From Larus michahellis (taxonomy: Eukaryota; Chordata; Aves; Charadriiformes; Laridae): DNA of 64,000 nucleotides. The stretch is taken from contig NC_133896.1 in NCBI RefSeq assembly GCF_964199755.1, positions 85,358,215 through 85,422,214 on the forward strand, in the 5' to 3' direction. The notes under the pieces are model-generated. The model saw only the letters and a program-made list of their open reading frames with translations. It searched no databases and was not told the DNA's origin. Of the stretch, positions 25,705-36,975 are shown in pieces; positions within the stretch are counted from its first letter, which is position 1; each line of letters starts with the position of its first letter. The translations under genes and the position numbers were made by a program.

Positions 25705-26199
25705 TTTCCCACTGACACTTTCTGGGATCTTTTCACGTGAGGACCTTCTGTTTATTCTCCAGGGTCCCTGTGTAAACCAACACTAACTCATGATCTCCTG
25801 TAATGCAGGCAGCTCATAACTCTAACAGGCCTCGGAGTGAACAGTATGAGAGCTTTTGCCAGTTGAACCAGCTGATAGCCCCCATCAAGCCCACGTTGTA
25901 ACTCTGACAGACTAGGTTAAGTGTGATATTGGCATCCGCTACACCTGCAAAGGCTGACACAGTGCTTTAAATTATCTGAGCCATCAAGATGAGATCCTAG
26001 TCAACAGCATAAAAAAATAGCTTTTTTAAAAGACACAAGAAAGATTAATCCCTTAGAGCAATTTAAATCGTATTCCCTGGGAAAGGGAACATTTTCTCCC
26101 CTATCTGAAGAGGGCAGTTAACCAACCACAACTCCTGGTATAAAGCACAAAACAGCTTCTCTGAAAGCAAGGATTATCAGATCAATTCTGTACGCAAAA

Positions 26200-26265
26200 T
26201 CATAGACTGATTTAGGTTGGAAAAATAACCTGAAATAACCTCTAGTCAAAGCTGCTTAAGCCAGC
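26200..26265 (-). mobile_element. CR1 LINE 3'-terminal fragment (degenerate)
   Basis: 'aatcatagactgatttaggt' followed by 'tggaaaa' is the reverse complement of a CR1 3' end (…CCAACCTAAA…ATGATTCTATG). The match then decays through 'cctctagtcaaa', which would correspond to the AAGGTC...TAGTCCAAC segment. Only the extreme 3' end survives. It lies about 60 bp from the hairpin at 26323. Confidence 0.6.
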
Positions 26266-26322
26266 AAGTGAATGGAAATAGCACAAACTAATTTGGTGAC
26301 CACCTGATCCAAATCAGTCCCC

Positions 26323-26396
26323 AAACCCTCTGCCTCTGCAATAGCATCCCCCCCAGATGAGATTTTGGGGGATGCTATTGCAGAGGCAGAAGGTTT
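26323..26396. repeat. Long inverted repeat, 30-bp arms, 14-nt loop
   Basis: 26323-26352 and 26367-26396 are reverse complements with a single mismatch (C26328 against A26391). The inner 24 bp, TCTGCCTCTGCAATAGCATC plus CCCC, pair perfectly. The loop is 14 nt (26353-26366). A transcript would fold into a stable stem. The arms match no transposon terminal repeat that I know, and the near-identity implies a recent origin or gene-conversion-like correction. Confidence 0.9.
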
Positions 26397-29300
26397 CCTG
26401 TCTGGTCTCTTTGCAGCTATAGCATATAATCTTGAAAAAAAATCTTTGCAGTATCATTGCTCAGCAGCATCTACCTTTGGGCAGGAAAGCTTAGATCACA
26501 TTTTTCCTTCATTCCTTCCATAATGGTGGTCTTTGCAAGAACAAAGCTGAGGAGCTTTCTAAGAAATCAGAAGAATCAAGTGCTATTTATGCCATGAGGA
26601 ATAGCGAAGAAGTACATTCCCTCAGAGACCCCTGCACACTTTGCAGACAATTAATCTTGTTCCCAAAACAGCTATCTGCCCCAACTCCATACACTGAAGA
26701 AGAGATCCTGAATCCAACCTCACTCCAAAGGCAGAAATAACAGAGGTCTGGTAGGACTACAACAGCCAGCTCTTCAGTGCTAAAGCCTGTTTAGCAGGCA
26801 GTGAGGTATCTTTACCGGAGGAGTCTGAGTATCAGAAGCTGCCGGCTAACTCAGGATGATACCTATCTCTGTGTTTGTCAAAGAACATCTCAGGTCTCGA
26901 TGCCTCCCGCGCTGCTGGAGCTCTTCTCTTCCTCAGTTCAAACAGGCACTGTGCACCAGCACAAGGCCCAGTTCACCGCCACTTACTGAAAGGATTTGGC
27001 AGTGCACATATTCTGAAGTTTTAGGTCAAACACACCAGCCCCATGTTCCTTCCAACTCCCCTTCGGCTTCAGGCTGCAAGGAGTTTGTGGTAGGAGTACA
27101 TGGGCGGTATAAGGACCACAGTGGATGGCTGTGTAAAGATCTAGCAAGTGATAAATCACATAGAGCCTCCTTTGCCTAAGACACATACCAGGCTTCTCCA
27201 AAACTCCACTAAAACGTGTTTACACTTCATGAATCTGGGATTTTGGGACTATCAGGGGTTGTTATGTCAAGGCTCTTCACTCACTGACTTCCACAACAAC
27301 ATCTCCTGAATGGATCTGGACCTCTCACTCCCTTCCTGTGACCAGTCAGCAGAAACATTGATCCTTTCACTTTTTCACAGGCTCTTTGGTTGCGCTGGAA
27401 ATATTTTTTATTGTGAATATACTTGACTTTAATTTGCCTTTCTGCTCACTTCAGTCGCTTTTATATCTGGACCTGAATTCACCTTGGAAGCGTATGCAGG
27501 GACAGGGTGACTGAAGGAAACAGCCCTGCTTGTCTGAACATCTGTGAGATGTGAGCAAAAAAACAGAGCAAGTTCAAATTACTCCTCCTAAAAAAGTGAC
27601 AGATGTGAGTAAGAGGTACCACTCATGAGACACCTCTGTGGAGTAAACATTTTGGAATAATATTCCAGGCAACAACTACAGAGGCTCTAACAACAGATTG
27701 GCCAGCCATCTATTACATTTCAAACAAAGTGACTCAAAGGAAAATGTTCCAAACAGGCACCACTGGGCATTTGACTCAGCCCAAGCAATGTTTTAACTAT
27801 TGCTTTGCCACAAAGCATACACGTGACTTCTGTAAACCGTGCCCTGGTAGCCACTTTTGTATAACTGCATAGCACACACGACTGTTTTTTCCACCAACTT
27901 TCTAAAGCAAGTAGCCATCACAGAGTGCTGTTGTTTCCTCTCAGTGTGTGATGCCAGGTTCAAATTAATTATTTAGCTATTTTAAACCTTTTTTCTCCCC
28001 TTCCCTCCTCCTTAAATAACATCAGTGTTCTGGGTTAGCTGAAGGCCTAAAAGCTGGTTTTAATTTAAATATAAATAATACCCAGAGTGACTGTGTGATT
28101 GTACTAAAAATAGATTGTTTTCTGTTCTGAATGTTTCACTGCTCTTAAAATTGGGGAAGGAGGGGGACAAGACAGGATTTCCAGGCCTTTTTTAGTCTGA
28201 GAGTGCCCCAGATCTGTGACATTCTCTCTCTAGAGAAGTGGGTAATTTCTGAGATACCATTAGTTTATCTGGAAATGTATTTACCACACTTTACCAACAC
28301 ATCTATTCAGTATGTGGTTCAGAAATCATGAGGGGAAATCACACACTGTTAAGCCTAAGCATTCTTGAGCGAGCCTCAGTTATGGCAAGTTCAGCAGCAG
28401 AAAAAGAAGCTGTGGTGAGTGCAGTTACTGAAATTTTCCAAATAAATAAAGCAAACAAGTTGCTCCAGGAAGAAACTCATACCTATATGATTTATAATAG
28501 TGAGAGTTAGTCCATGAAGGCAAGATGAACCCAGTGAACCAGCAGTCACAGGCCACCCATGGGCTGCAGTGTTGCCTGCAGTGCCTTCGCTCCTCGTAAC
28601 CGGTCTGTGACAACTGGGGCGGACCTCATCTGTTCTGAGGTGTGTGTGGCTTCTAGCAACGCTCAGCAACTTCTATTGGCTTAAAGGTTGCTGATGAGCT
28701 CCAATGTGGGTTAGTATCAACGGGGAAAAACATAGGGATCCTATTTACAGCCTGCTGGCAGCAGACAGGTAAAAAAAATAAAAAAACTCTTCTCCAAAAT
28801 CAATGTTTGCTTTACTGAGGGCCTCCTTAGGTGTACATTGGAAACAATTCTGTCTGTCTTCCACCACAGTTAAGTCACCCTACAGTTTGGCGTGCCAGCC
28901 AGTAGTAGTTAGCAGTCCAGAATCAACAGGTTTCTGATGTTGAGCAGTACCAGATCATATTGGCCAAAAGCAGATGGAAAATATGAAATGTGGCATGGCA
29001 CCTGATGAATGGTGATAAAGAACAAAAAGTATAGTGGGGACTGGTGGGCGTCTTGGCTCCTTTTCACCCTATTTGTGACATGAGATAATAGCCAGGACCA
29101 CTGATGAGAGGAGTGTTTTAAGCAGCAGGACTTCTCCCCTCCAGCATGACCCTCCTCTCGCTCCTTCTCATCACCCACTCTCAGCTCAAAGGAGGTCATG
29201 TCTCAGGCTTGATTCTCTAGTCTAGTCACTGACATCCTCTACATTCACTTCATCCTGGGCAAAGCCACTGTAAAATGAGAACTCTCCATTCATCTCCTTT

Positions 29301-31136
29301 GATAGGAGGAACCGTTTATCAAAACCGTGGCTGGCCATCCCATGCACAAAGCAATGAGCAGGAAGTGCAGCCTCTGAAGGCAAGCTGAAGGCAGGACCCA
29401 TGTACTTTTGTTGCTTTCTGATTATCCTGTCTACACATAGTTCTCAGTGCCTTCATCTCTGCACACAAATTTTTCACTGTGAGGGGCTGCCAGATAAAGA
29501 AATGGTGTTTTACTAACTCCTGACATTCTGATTTAAGACCAAAATCGTTCCTTTTCTCTTTACCACTTTCTGTCAAGTGATGGGGTTCAAGTCTTACATA
29601 TTCCGTGTCCATTTTGACCTCATTCTTATGGATTCTCCATGCTAATGGAAAGGTATCATTAAAGTCCTTGCTATGGGGTATCTGGTTTTTCTCATCAAGT
29701 CAGTGGAGTGACACTTCCAGGATCATTAACTCTGTCATGTCAGATTTGCTGCCTGGCTTTCCAAGTGGCAGATAGATAATGTTCCTCAGACATTCTGCAT
29801 TCTGTAACAAAGTATTTCAGGCAGGCACCGCAATCCCAGTGGCTAACACAACACTAAACCAGCAAAGCGCCTGAGAACCAAACAGCTCTGACACTGCTGG
29901 AGATGCTGCACAATGGCATGGTGAGGCTACCTGGTATGATTAGCTAGATGTATACATGGAATGAAACAAATGATGGATTTCTGTAGCAGATTATGAAGCC
30001 AACAGCCCTTGGCAGTGAAGGCAAGTATGGATTTTGATTGACATGATTTCATTAAAAGAGGAAGGTAAAACACATACTTGCTACCTAAAAGTTATTTGCC
30101 AGCATTAGCTCCCCAGCCCAACTGCCTTCTCTGGGGTAGTGGATATTCGTGCTGTCTTAGACACCGAGTGAAGTCAATGGGACTCTACTGCAGCACAAAT
30201 CTGTCCTCAGGCAGAGCCCATTGCAAGATCACGCCAAAAGCGTGGTAGGGTGTTTATGCCAGTGGACTTTCAGTGCAGGAGGTCGGAACTTAGGTGCCTC
30301 AAGCAAGGAACAATCCAAGCAATGCGAGTTGCCTATTAGCAGCAGATTCCTCCTCTGTACTTGGAAAAACTCCTTCCTTACGATGTACCACCAAAGAAGT
30401 AAAAATGCACTCCTGTGGACAGGGATGCTGTATTGCTTAAATAGTTATTTCATCTTCAGCTAACTGGTGGCACTGCACCCACCGTTCCCTTGGTCTCCTG
30501 CTAGAGCTTCTGCTAACAAAAAACACACACTTCAGGGCTTGACCTTCTGCAGGCTTGCCAGTTCTGCCAGGGTTTCATTTACGCACTTGGCACATACTTC
30601 AATGAGCCATACCGGAGCAGGCAGCTAAAGTAGGCTTTTTTCTCCTCAAAAACAGAAGAAAGGGTTTATTGCAAATCATTCCAATACTATCAGAACCCCT
30701 TCTCCCACCCACCCCCAAATCTTACTAAAAAGAATGTGCATAGTTATAATAGTGATTCCACGTTGTCGTAATTACAACCTGAAAAGAGTGTGAAATGTGC
30801 TTTTCCACAAAATTTACTGTTTTTCTGTGATTCATGAAACCTCTTCTCACATGAATAATTGGTCACTTCTTGTTTATGTATCACCATGGTACATAGCTCC
30901 TAGCAGGCCACAAAAAAAAGACACAAAGCTAACATTTAATCATGACATCCATGCACTACCTACACCCCCCCCACCTCCGAACACCATGCTTTTTACCTCC
31001 CCCCATAAAAAGAAGGCACAGAATTTTTGATAGAGTAAATGTTTCCTAAAAAAGATTCTGACAGTTTTACCTTTCTTAGCGCTCATTTGCAATTTTTTTT
31101 TTGCTTCATGCTTGTTTTGTGCTTCACATTTTCCAG
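26397..31136. other. Single-copy sequence, nothing coding recognised
   Basis: ORFs below 110 codons only, mostly overlapping on opposite strands. 27940-28140 is a stretch with AT-rich transcription-factor-like words (for example CTAAAAATAG, a MEF2-type word, near 28105), but such words are common. Around 30155-30220 'gtgaagtcaatgggact' hints at an old amniote repeat, without enough length to call it. C-runs occur at 30964-30973 and 30998-31007. Confidence 0.45.
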
Positions 31137-31422
31137 TGTAAAGAAAACAACCAACACGTCCCTTACAAATACACTGAGACGATGGAGAAGGAGGAATGTT
31201 CTGAGTACATGGCTGCTGGGAGTGGCAGCTTTCCTAATACTAATTTGTTTATTTCTGAGGCGAGATACAGTCAAAATGATGCTTATCAACAGTCACCTGA
31301 ATTAAAAAGCACTTCAACATATTCTTGGAATATTGTTTCAACTTCCAAAGAATTTAGTGACACTTTATTTTTACAGTGCAGTAAACTGAGGCACACATTA
31401 TTTTGTTTACAACGACTGCTCA
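31137..31422 (+). CDS. Candidate internal exon (speculative, unidentified)
   Basis: A strong acceptor-like sequence precedes 31137: a pyrimidine-rich tract from about 31092 ending in 'cacattttccag'. A good donor (CTCA|GTGAGT) follows 31422. The frame starting TGT-AAA-GAA at 31137 is open across the whole interval, and its first part is rich in Glu, Tyr, Asn and Ser ('YTETMEKEECSEYMAAGS'). A second frame over the same bases encodes an Arg-rich stretch followed by a hydrophobic segment ('STWLLGVAAFLILICLFLRR'), which looks like a membrane helix, before a stop near 31305. Against an exon: 31367-31395 looks like an inserted MIR-like SINE core, no partner exon was found, and I recognise neither translation. 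Splice-like pairs with an open frame do occur by chance. Confidence 0.2.
31367..31395 (-). repeat. Short MIR/CORE-SINE-like remnant
   Basis: 'ttttacagtgcag' followed by 'taaactgaggcacaca' corresponds on the minus strand to the MIR piece GTGCCTCAGTTTCC...CTGTAAAA. It is short and therefore uncertain. Confidence 0.35.
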
Positions 31423-31499
31423 GTGAGTCACTGCTCAAGCAACTCTGCAGTCAAGTTTTGATTTGCAAGACTCCTCTGTCTTCAACTGCACCTTCCTAA

Positions 31500-31721
31500 A
31501 TGGGCGGCGCGATTAGCTCAATGTGACAACGCCTGTGACGGATGAATGTTTATCTCTGTATGCGTGTGTGTGTGTATTTGCGCTTCCTGCCTTTAAAGCT
31601 GAGGGCCACTCTGTGAAGTATTTTGACAGCAGATGAAAAAAAACCAAATAGACAATTATATTTCTGCTCGACAGCATCATACCATGGCAATCCAAAAACA
31701 CGTCAGAAAACAGAAGTCAGC
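31500..31721. other. CpG-bearing single-copy stretch, possible conserved non-coding element
   Basis: 'gggcggcgcgattagctc' and the following 'acaacgcctgtgacgg' keep several CpGs in an otherwise CpG-depleted, AT-rich setting. A short (TG)n run at 31564-31574 and ordinary sequence follow. Retained CpGs can reflect selection or lack of methylation. Conservation cannot be judged from one sequence. Confidence 0.25.
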
Positions 31722-31800
31722 AGGAACACTTAAGAACATAGGAAAAAACATGTTGGCTTCAGACCAGCCATCAATCTAGTCCAGTAGGCTGTGTGGTTCC
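31722..31800 (-). mobile_element. Ancient CR1-like LINE tail fragment
   Basis: 'acttaagaacatagg', then 'gcttcagaccagccatcaat' and 'ctagtccagtaggctgtg', reproduce in order the reverse complement of a well-known old sauropsid CR1 tail (TAAGAACATAAGA... GGGTCAGACCA... TCTAGCCCAGTA). The copy is short and diverged, and belongs to an older layer than the CR1 at 42691-43965. Confidence 0.65.
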
Positions 31801-33222
31801 GCAGAATCAATGCAAGAACGGAATGCAAAATAAATTAAAATGTTTGTTATTGGGAATACACGAGGACATTAATCTCCTTTTTACCTCAAATACAAAGCAA
31901 CATCAGGCTTTAAGACTGGGGGGGAAAAAAAAAAAAGCTGAGTGGTTTTTACCTCATATAGACATGAGTCAAAACCAAAGCCTCAAAATCTGATCTTATT
32001 AAAAAAAATGAGGGTGAGCTGTGAGGTTTTTGTTTTCCTTTTTTTTGGCAGCAAGGTAGAGATGGGAGGGAGTGAAACTTTGGCAAGTGGTGGGGGTTAG
32101 GACATGGGAGGAGAGAATAGGACAAAGGAGAGAGAAAAACAACTCTTTTGGAGTCTAATCTTCTGATTCAAATACACCTTAGCAGCACTGGTTGGAAAGC
32201 AGACTCAGAAGTGGAAAGAATTTCTGGATCCAGAACAAGACAGCAGAAATATCTTAATTTTGCTGGGCCACAATCTCCTGAGAAGGTTTGTGAGAATTTG
32301 ATCCTGTCATTCCCAAACTAGAATCTTAAAACTGATTTGGACCAGAACTAAAGTTGGTTTGAAGAGGCTATTACTTCTTCCTGTGGAAAAAAAAGAAAAG
32401 AAACAAAAATGGAAAAAAATTCAGCCAAACCCAAAGTGCATGGACTCATTACAAGCTCAGGAAATCAACTCTATTTAAATCTCTTTCAGCACCACTCTCC
32501 AACTTTAATAGTGCGTGTGTGGAAGCAAATATTACTCAGAAGTTCATCCTCCCCTCCTGGTCCCCCACCTCCCTGCCCTCATCCCAACCCAGGCTCTACA
32601 TCTGAATGGTCACTATTTGTTTTTTTCTTTCAGATTAGTTTTGTCAAGACTTTCTCTCACTAACCACCATTTTCATTCTTTTCAGCATTGCTCACTCCAA
32701 TATCTCCATTTGTGATCTTCATTATTGCACCCTTGCACTCTTGTGTTTAGCTCAGTCCCAGCTTTGCTGAATTCTCTGGCGCCAGCTCCCAATGCTACTC
32801 GTTCCTCTCTTGTCAGCTGCCTTGCTGTTCCCTTATTTTATCTTCTCTCATTCCGCCTTCTAACCTTCAGGACGGAGTATCTCAATGCTAGTTGAATTCA
32901 CACAACTTTCTGTTTGCCATTGTCTCACAGTGCCGGGACTCTCATAAGCAAATGCGTGCTTAGGAAGGAAGGACCCTCTCCGTCCTGAGAGCAGCCTCTC
33001 CTCACCACTGGCACTGCAGGCCAGCCACTTCCTCTAGACTATGCTCTTTCTCCTTCTTTCCCCTGTTCTTATGCTTCCAGCTGTTGCTGACAATGCAACA
33101 ACATTGTGAGATGAGGAAAGACCGATGAGACACTTGCGTTGGTTTTCCAGCCCCGTTGACATGACTGGAGGAGGTATCCACGTAAGCAAGTTGCCACCGC
33201 GGCTCCAATGTCAGTGCACATC
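31801..33222. other. Single-copy sequence with purine runs, no gene recognised
   Basis: Short A or A/G runs occur at 31919-31939 and 32385-32420. No coding domain or identifiable repeat. Ends where an LTR-like element starts. Confidence 0.5.
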
Positions 33223-34130
33223 TGGTGGGTTGACCTTGGCTGGCTGCCAGATTCCTACCCAGACGCTCTCTCACTCCCCTCCCTCAACAGGACAGGGAGA
33301 AAAAAAAATAAGATGAAAAAGATCATGGGTCAAGGTACATACAGGGAGATCATTTTATTGTCAACAGGTGAAAGAGACTCAACTTGGGGAAAGCAGATTT
33401 AATTTATTGCCGATTAAAATTGAGTTGGATGCTGGAAAATAAAGACAAAAATTAAAACATCTTCTTCCTCTCCTATTTTTTTTCCTAAGTTCAACTTCAC
33501 TCCTTCATTCCAAACTCTTCTACCCCTTCCCTGTCAAGCAGTGCAGGAGGATAAGGTCAGTCCATAACAGCTCCTCTCTGCCGCTCTTTCTTCCTCACAC
33601 GTTTCCCCTGCTCCAGGGTGGGTCCTCTTCATGAGCTGCAGTCCTTCAAGATAAACCTGCTCCAATGTTGGCTCTCCACAGGGCACACACAATTCCTTCA
33701 GGAAATATCTATCTACTCCAGTATGGGGGTCCTCCTTGGGCTGCAGTGTGGATATCTGCTTCTGTGTGGCCCTCTCCACAGGCTGCAGGGAAATACCTGC
33801 TCCACCATAGACCCTTCACAGGCTGCAGGTGGATCTCTGCTCCAGCGCCTGGAGCTTCTCCTCCCCTCCTTCTTCTGACCTTGGTGCCTGCAGGGCTGTT
33901 TCTCACATTTCTTCTCCTCACTCCTCCCTGCCTGTGCAGCATTTTGTCCTTCCTCAAATATGTTTTCCTCAAGGTGACACCATCTTGTTGGAGGGGCTCA
34001 GCTTTGCCCTATGGTACGTTGGTCAGAGCCGGCTGTGTCCAGGACAGGGCAGCCCCTGCACAGCTGCCTCCTCACAGAGGCTGCCCTTGCATCCCTCCTT
34101 CACCAAAACCGTGACACCAACTCCCCAAAA
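33223..34130 (-). mobile_element. Avian LTR-like element, minus strand, with tandem U3 units
   Basis: Read on the plus strand, the element opens 'tggtgggttgaccttggctg', continues 'cctcaacaggacagggaga', 'gactcaacttgggga' and 'tttaatttattgccgatt', and ends through 'gcctggagcttctcctcccc', 'ggtgcctgcagggctgtttc' and 'caccaaaaccgtgacacca'. I recognise this order from a common avian interspersed repeat. Minus orientation is inferred: AATAAA poly(A) signals lie on the minus strand at 33403-33408 and 33354-33359, the plus-strand left end begins TG (so the minus-strand element ends CA), and the tandem units lie upstream of the poly(A) signals, where a U3 enhancer region belongs. No retroviral gene is attached, so it would be a solo LTR. 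The right-hand boundary is approximate. ORFs of up to 149 codons inside it are incidental to its GC-rich composition. Confidence 0.65.
33606..33850. repeat. Degenerate tandem array, about six units of 40-56 bp
   Basis: The landmark 'ctgctcca' (or a decayed form) recurs with its C-T-C-C-A at 33611, 33660, 33716, 33759, 33800 and 33840, so the spacings are 49, 56, 43, 41 and 40 bp. Between them most units contain 'ggctgcagt/g' and 'cctt/ctccac'. The last three units are closest to a 40-bp period. The array lies inside the LTR-like element and is probably its enhancer-type repeat. Confidence 0.75.
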
Positions 34131-34413
34131 GTACGCATTTGCTATTATTCTATTAATACAAAGTTCCAGTAGCTGGAAGTTCACCTTTTTTCTGAATCAC
34201 CAGCTGTATCTTCTGCAGGTGGATTTTCTGATCTATTTCTCTGCGTGTTGCCAAAAAGGTTGAGGAGAATTTGAAGAATTGAGGAGAATTTTCAGAATTG
34301 AGAAATATTGAGGGCTTTTTGGAAGCCTAGCAGTGTGTTTCTTATCTAGGCTACAATCGACTAGACTTGCTATTTTTATTTCACATTTATTGCAAAGAGT
34401 TTTGGCCTGTGCC
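34131..34413. other. Short single-copy interval
   Basis: Lies between the LTR-like element and the palindrome. A local echo 'tgaggagaatttgaagaatt'/'gaggagaattttcagaattg' at 34260-34300 is a short imperfect tandem repeat. No gene. Confidence 0.5.
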
Positions 34414-34497
34414 AAAAAATCTGCCTAGACATAAAGACAATCCAAGACCAAACAAATGTTTGGTCTTGGATTGTCTTTATGTCTAGGCAGATTTTTT
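34414..34497. repeat. Perfect 84-bp palindrome (41-bp arms, 2-nt centre)
   Basis: 34414-34454 is the exact reverse complement of 34457-34497, with AA (34455-34456) in the centre and no mismatch. The arms begin AAAAAATCTGCCTAGAC and end CCAAGACCAAACA. Pairing stops abruptly outside the arms (C34413 against C34498). The arm sequence matches no transposon end or RNA gene that I know, and a 2-nt centre rules out an ordinary miRNA precursor loop. Real origins include a replication template switch onto the nascent strand; a fold-back sequencing or assembly chimera is the main artefact to exclude, since long near-zero-spacer palindromes are unstable. Confidence 0.95.
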
Positions 34498-34517
34498 CTT
34501 GGATGGTCTTCATTTCT

Positions 34518-36975
34518 CTTTACTGATCAATATTACTTTCTTGCGGGAAATAAGTGCAGTTTTTACCAGCCCTGAGAGTGCACCCTGTACATTGATAACT
34601 CACCACCACTCTTTGCAATCACTGCATTTTGCCTTGCTTACCAGGTAACCCTCAGGCACTGAATTCACTTTGAATTAAGTGGACCTCATAAATGTGCAAA
34701 ATTCACCCAGCTCTGAATTATCACACTGGTCCATGGTCTGATCTGGAAGTGGTGAAGACAGGCCTTTCCCAGGAGACACTGATAGCCTGGTTGTTCTGAG
34801 CAAGTTTATCTAGTTTTTTTTTAATGCCCCTGTAAGATCACTAATGATGATGGGCCATTTGCTCCACCTTCTCTCTGCAATGCTGCTTCCCTTGGGAAAG
34901 GCATGGCAGCAGCACTATTTGACATGAGAATAAAAATGACCCTACAGCATTGCCATTTATTCATTTGCGATGCCTTACATGTCAAACATCATAGGGTTGA
35001 AAAAAAGACTCTCCATGCTTAATATTATTAACTCAGTTTTATTCCAGTATTAAATCATTATTTATTTACAGTACTGAGAACTTCATACAATATTGATGGA
35101 CCATTATTCTTCTGCAGATTTTCCCCTTTTTCCATACACAGACACAAGCTGACTTTTAGTCTTGATTTGTACAATGAGAACCAGTCATTTTCTACTAGTT
35201 TTCCAGACAATTGAGGGAAGGACACTGTATTCAGTGTGCTCTAATGGGTCAAAGTCCATTGCATTGTCTTTGCTTTAATGAACTTCTGTGAGGACCCAAC
35301 ATGCTTTAAGAATTTCTCTCTCTGCTGAGAACCTGTGATTAGTCACTTTTGTTTATGATGTTCTTTATTTTTAACCTTAGTTTAGATACATCCACAGAGT
35401 AATCAATAGGGAAAAGAATTACTACCTTTCCTCAGTAGTACCAAGCTCTCCCTACTCGTTAGCAATCATATTTAAAGTACAATTGCTGCAAATATATGTT
35501 TTGATCATACCAGCTCTGCACATTTTACCATGTTTTATTGTGTATCAGAATGAGGTAAGACTTGGACTTTCTAATGTGAAGAAATTTTCCTATAAACAGG
35601 ATCACTGACAGAATTTTGACACACAGAGCAGTTGTCGGTTTCCACATTTTTGCCTTATCTGTATCCAAGCTGCCTAGCAGCTTGTCAGTTTGGTATGTAA
35701 TAAGCCAAACAATGTGGGAGTGATTAATTCAAGGTCTGCATGATTTTTTTCACATTTGTGGCAGCCTGTCAAGAAGAACTAGTGAGGTATCCATACTCTA
35801 TTTAAACACAGGGGCTACTGCTCCGGTAACTGCATCAGGAGCAGTCTACCGACTCAGATTGCATTGGGATTTACAATTTTTTACACAAATTTAAGTCCCT
35901 CTGCTTTCTAGTGTATCCTACAGCAGGGAAATTTGTTTAAGGAAGAAGAGAGATCCTTTTTCTCCTGAATAATCTAAATAAAAAATGTTTGCCAAGAGTT
36001 TCGAGGTTGTGTGTTGTAGGATAACCCGACAGAATGACACGATGCTTATGTTTTCTCATTAGTAAGAGAAGACTGTAAGACCACAAATGAAGACAGCATT
36101 AGCGTGAAGTAAAGCCAACCTGCAAACTAAGCCCAAACCTTCATCCTGAAGGGCAAGTGAAGTTATGACCATGTAACTGAGGTTAACAGCAAGACGGGAG
36201 AACCAGGGCAGAAGCGTGACATGCTCCTTCGGGTGAACCATTGACCCATCCCACGCATGGCTGCTCCTCTGGTGATTTTCTCATAGGTTTTACAATATTT
36301 GATGCTTTCCTTAACAGCTTACCTCCTGGGATTCTGTAAATCTTAGATCTCCTAAAGGGGAAAAAAGGCTTTTTAGCACTTACGTTTCCAGGGGAAAGCT
36401 TGAATGCTAAGGAGTGGAAAACTGTAAGACACACTAAAAGACCATAATTATTTATTATTAAAATGACTAAAAAATACTCTGTGACTTTCAAAAATATCTC
36501 AAGATCTTAGAATATTTGATGATAATGTTTGACTATTTAGGTTTTTGTAGCATTGTCAAGCATATACGTATCGGGGCACTAGTTTACTGTCCATTTAATG
36601 AGAGGTAAACATAAGGGTCAAAAGTAGTCAGTTCCTCAAAGAGGTCAAAAGAACTGCATGCATCACCTCTCTATCAAAGCTGAACCTAAAACTGAATGAT
36701 ACATGATGCCATTTCTGCAAGATACGCTGATACGTGCTAGAAAAAAGTGACCGAAGCTTGTTAGTGATGACAACAACTCATATTTAGCTCATTTGCAGGT
36801 ACACACGAGTACCTTGTTAGCATCCTTTTCCCTGTTTGTAGGAGCCTGGAACGATATGGCATGGGAAAGAGTGAAAGGAGGAGAACTGGGTGATATAGGG
36901 ATTGCGTTCTATCTGCCTATGCCAAAGTGAGCAAAGGCCCTTGATTTGCTTACTGTCACGGGTCAGGATAAAACT
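34518..36975. other. AT-rich single-copy sequence, nothing recognised
   Basis: No coding domain, transposon or tandem array recognised on either strand. The ORFs are at most 102 codons (36183-36491, minus) and have no identifiable features. Confidence 0.5.

Noticed and set aside
30155..30220. 'gtgaagtcaatgggact' as an ancient amniote repeat
   Set aside because: Only about 17 bases resemble the remembered repeat; too short to annotate.
33665..34263. 149- and 144-codon ORFs as genes
   Set aside because: Both lie within or across the LTR-like element with tandem units; they follow from its pyrimidine-rich composition.
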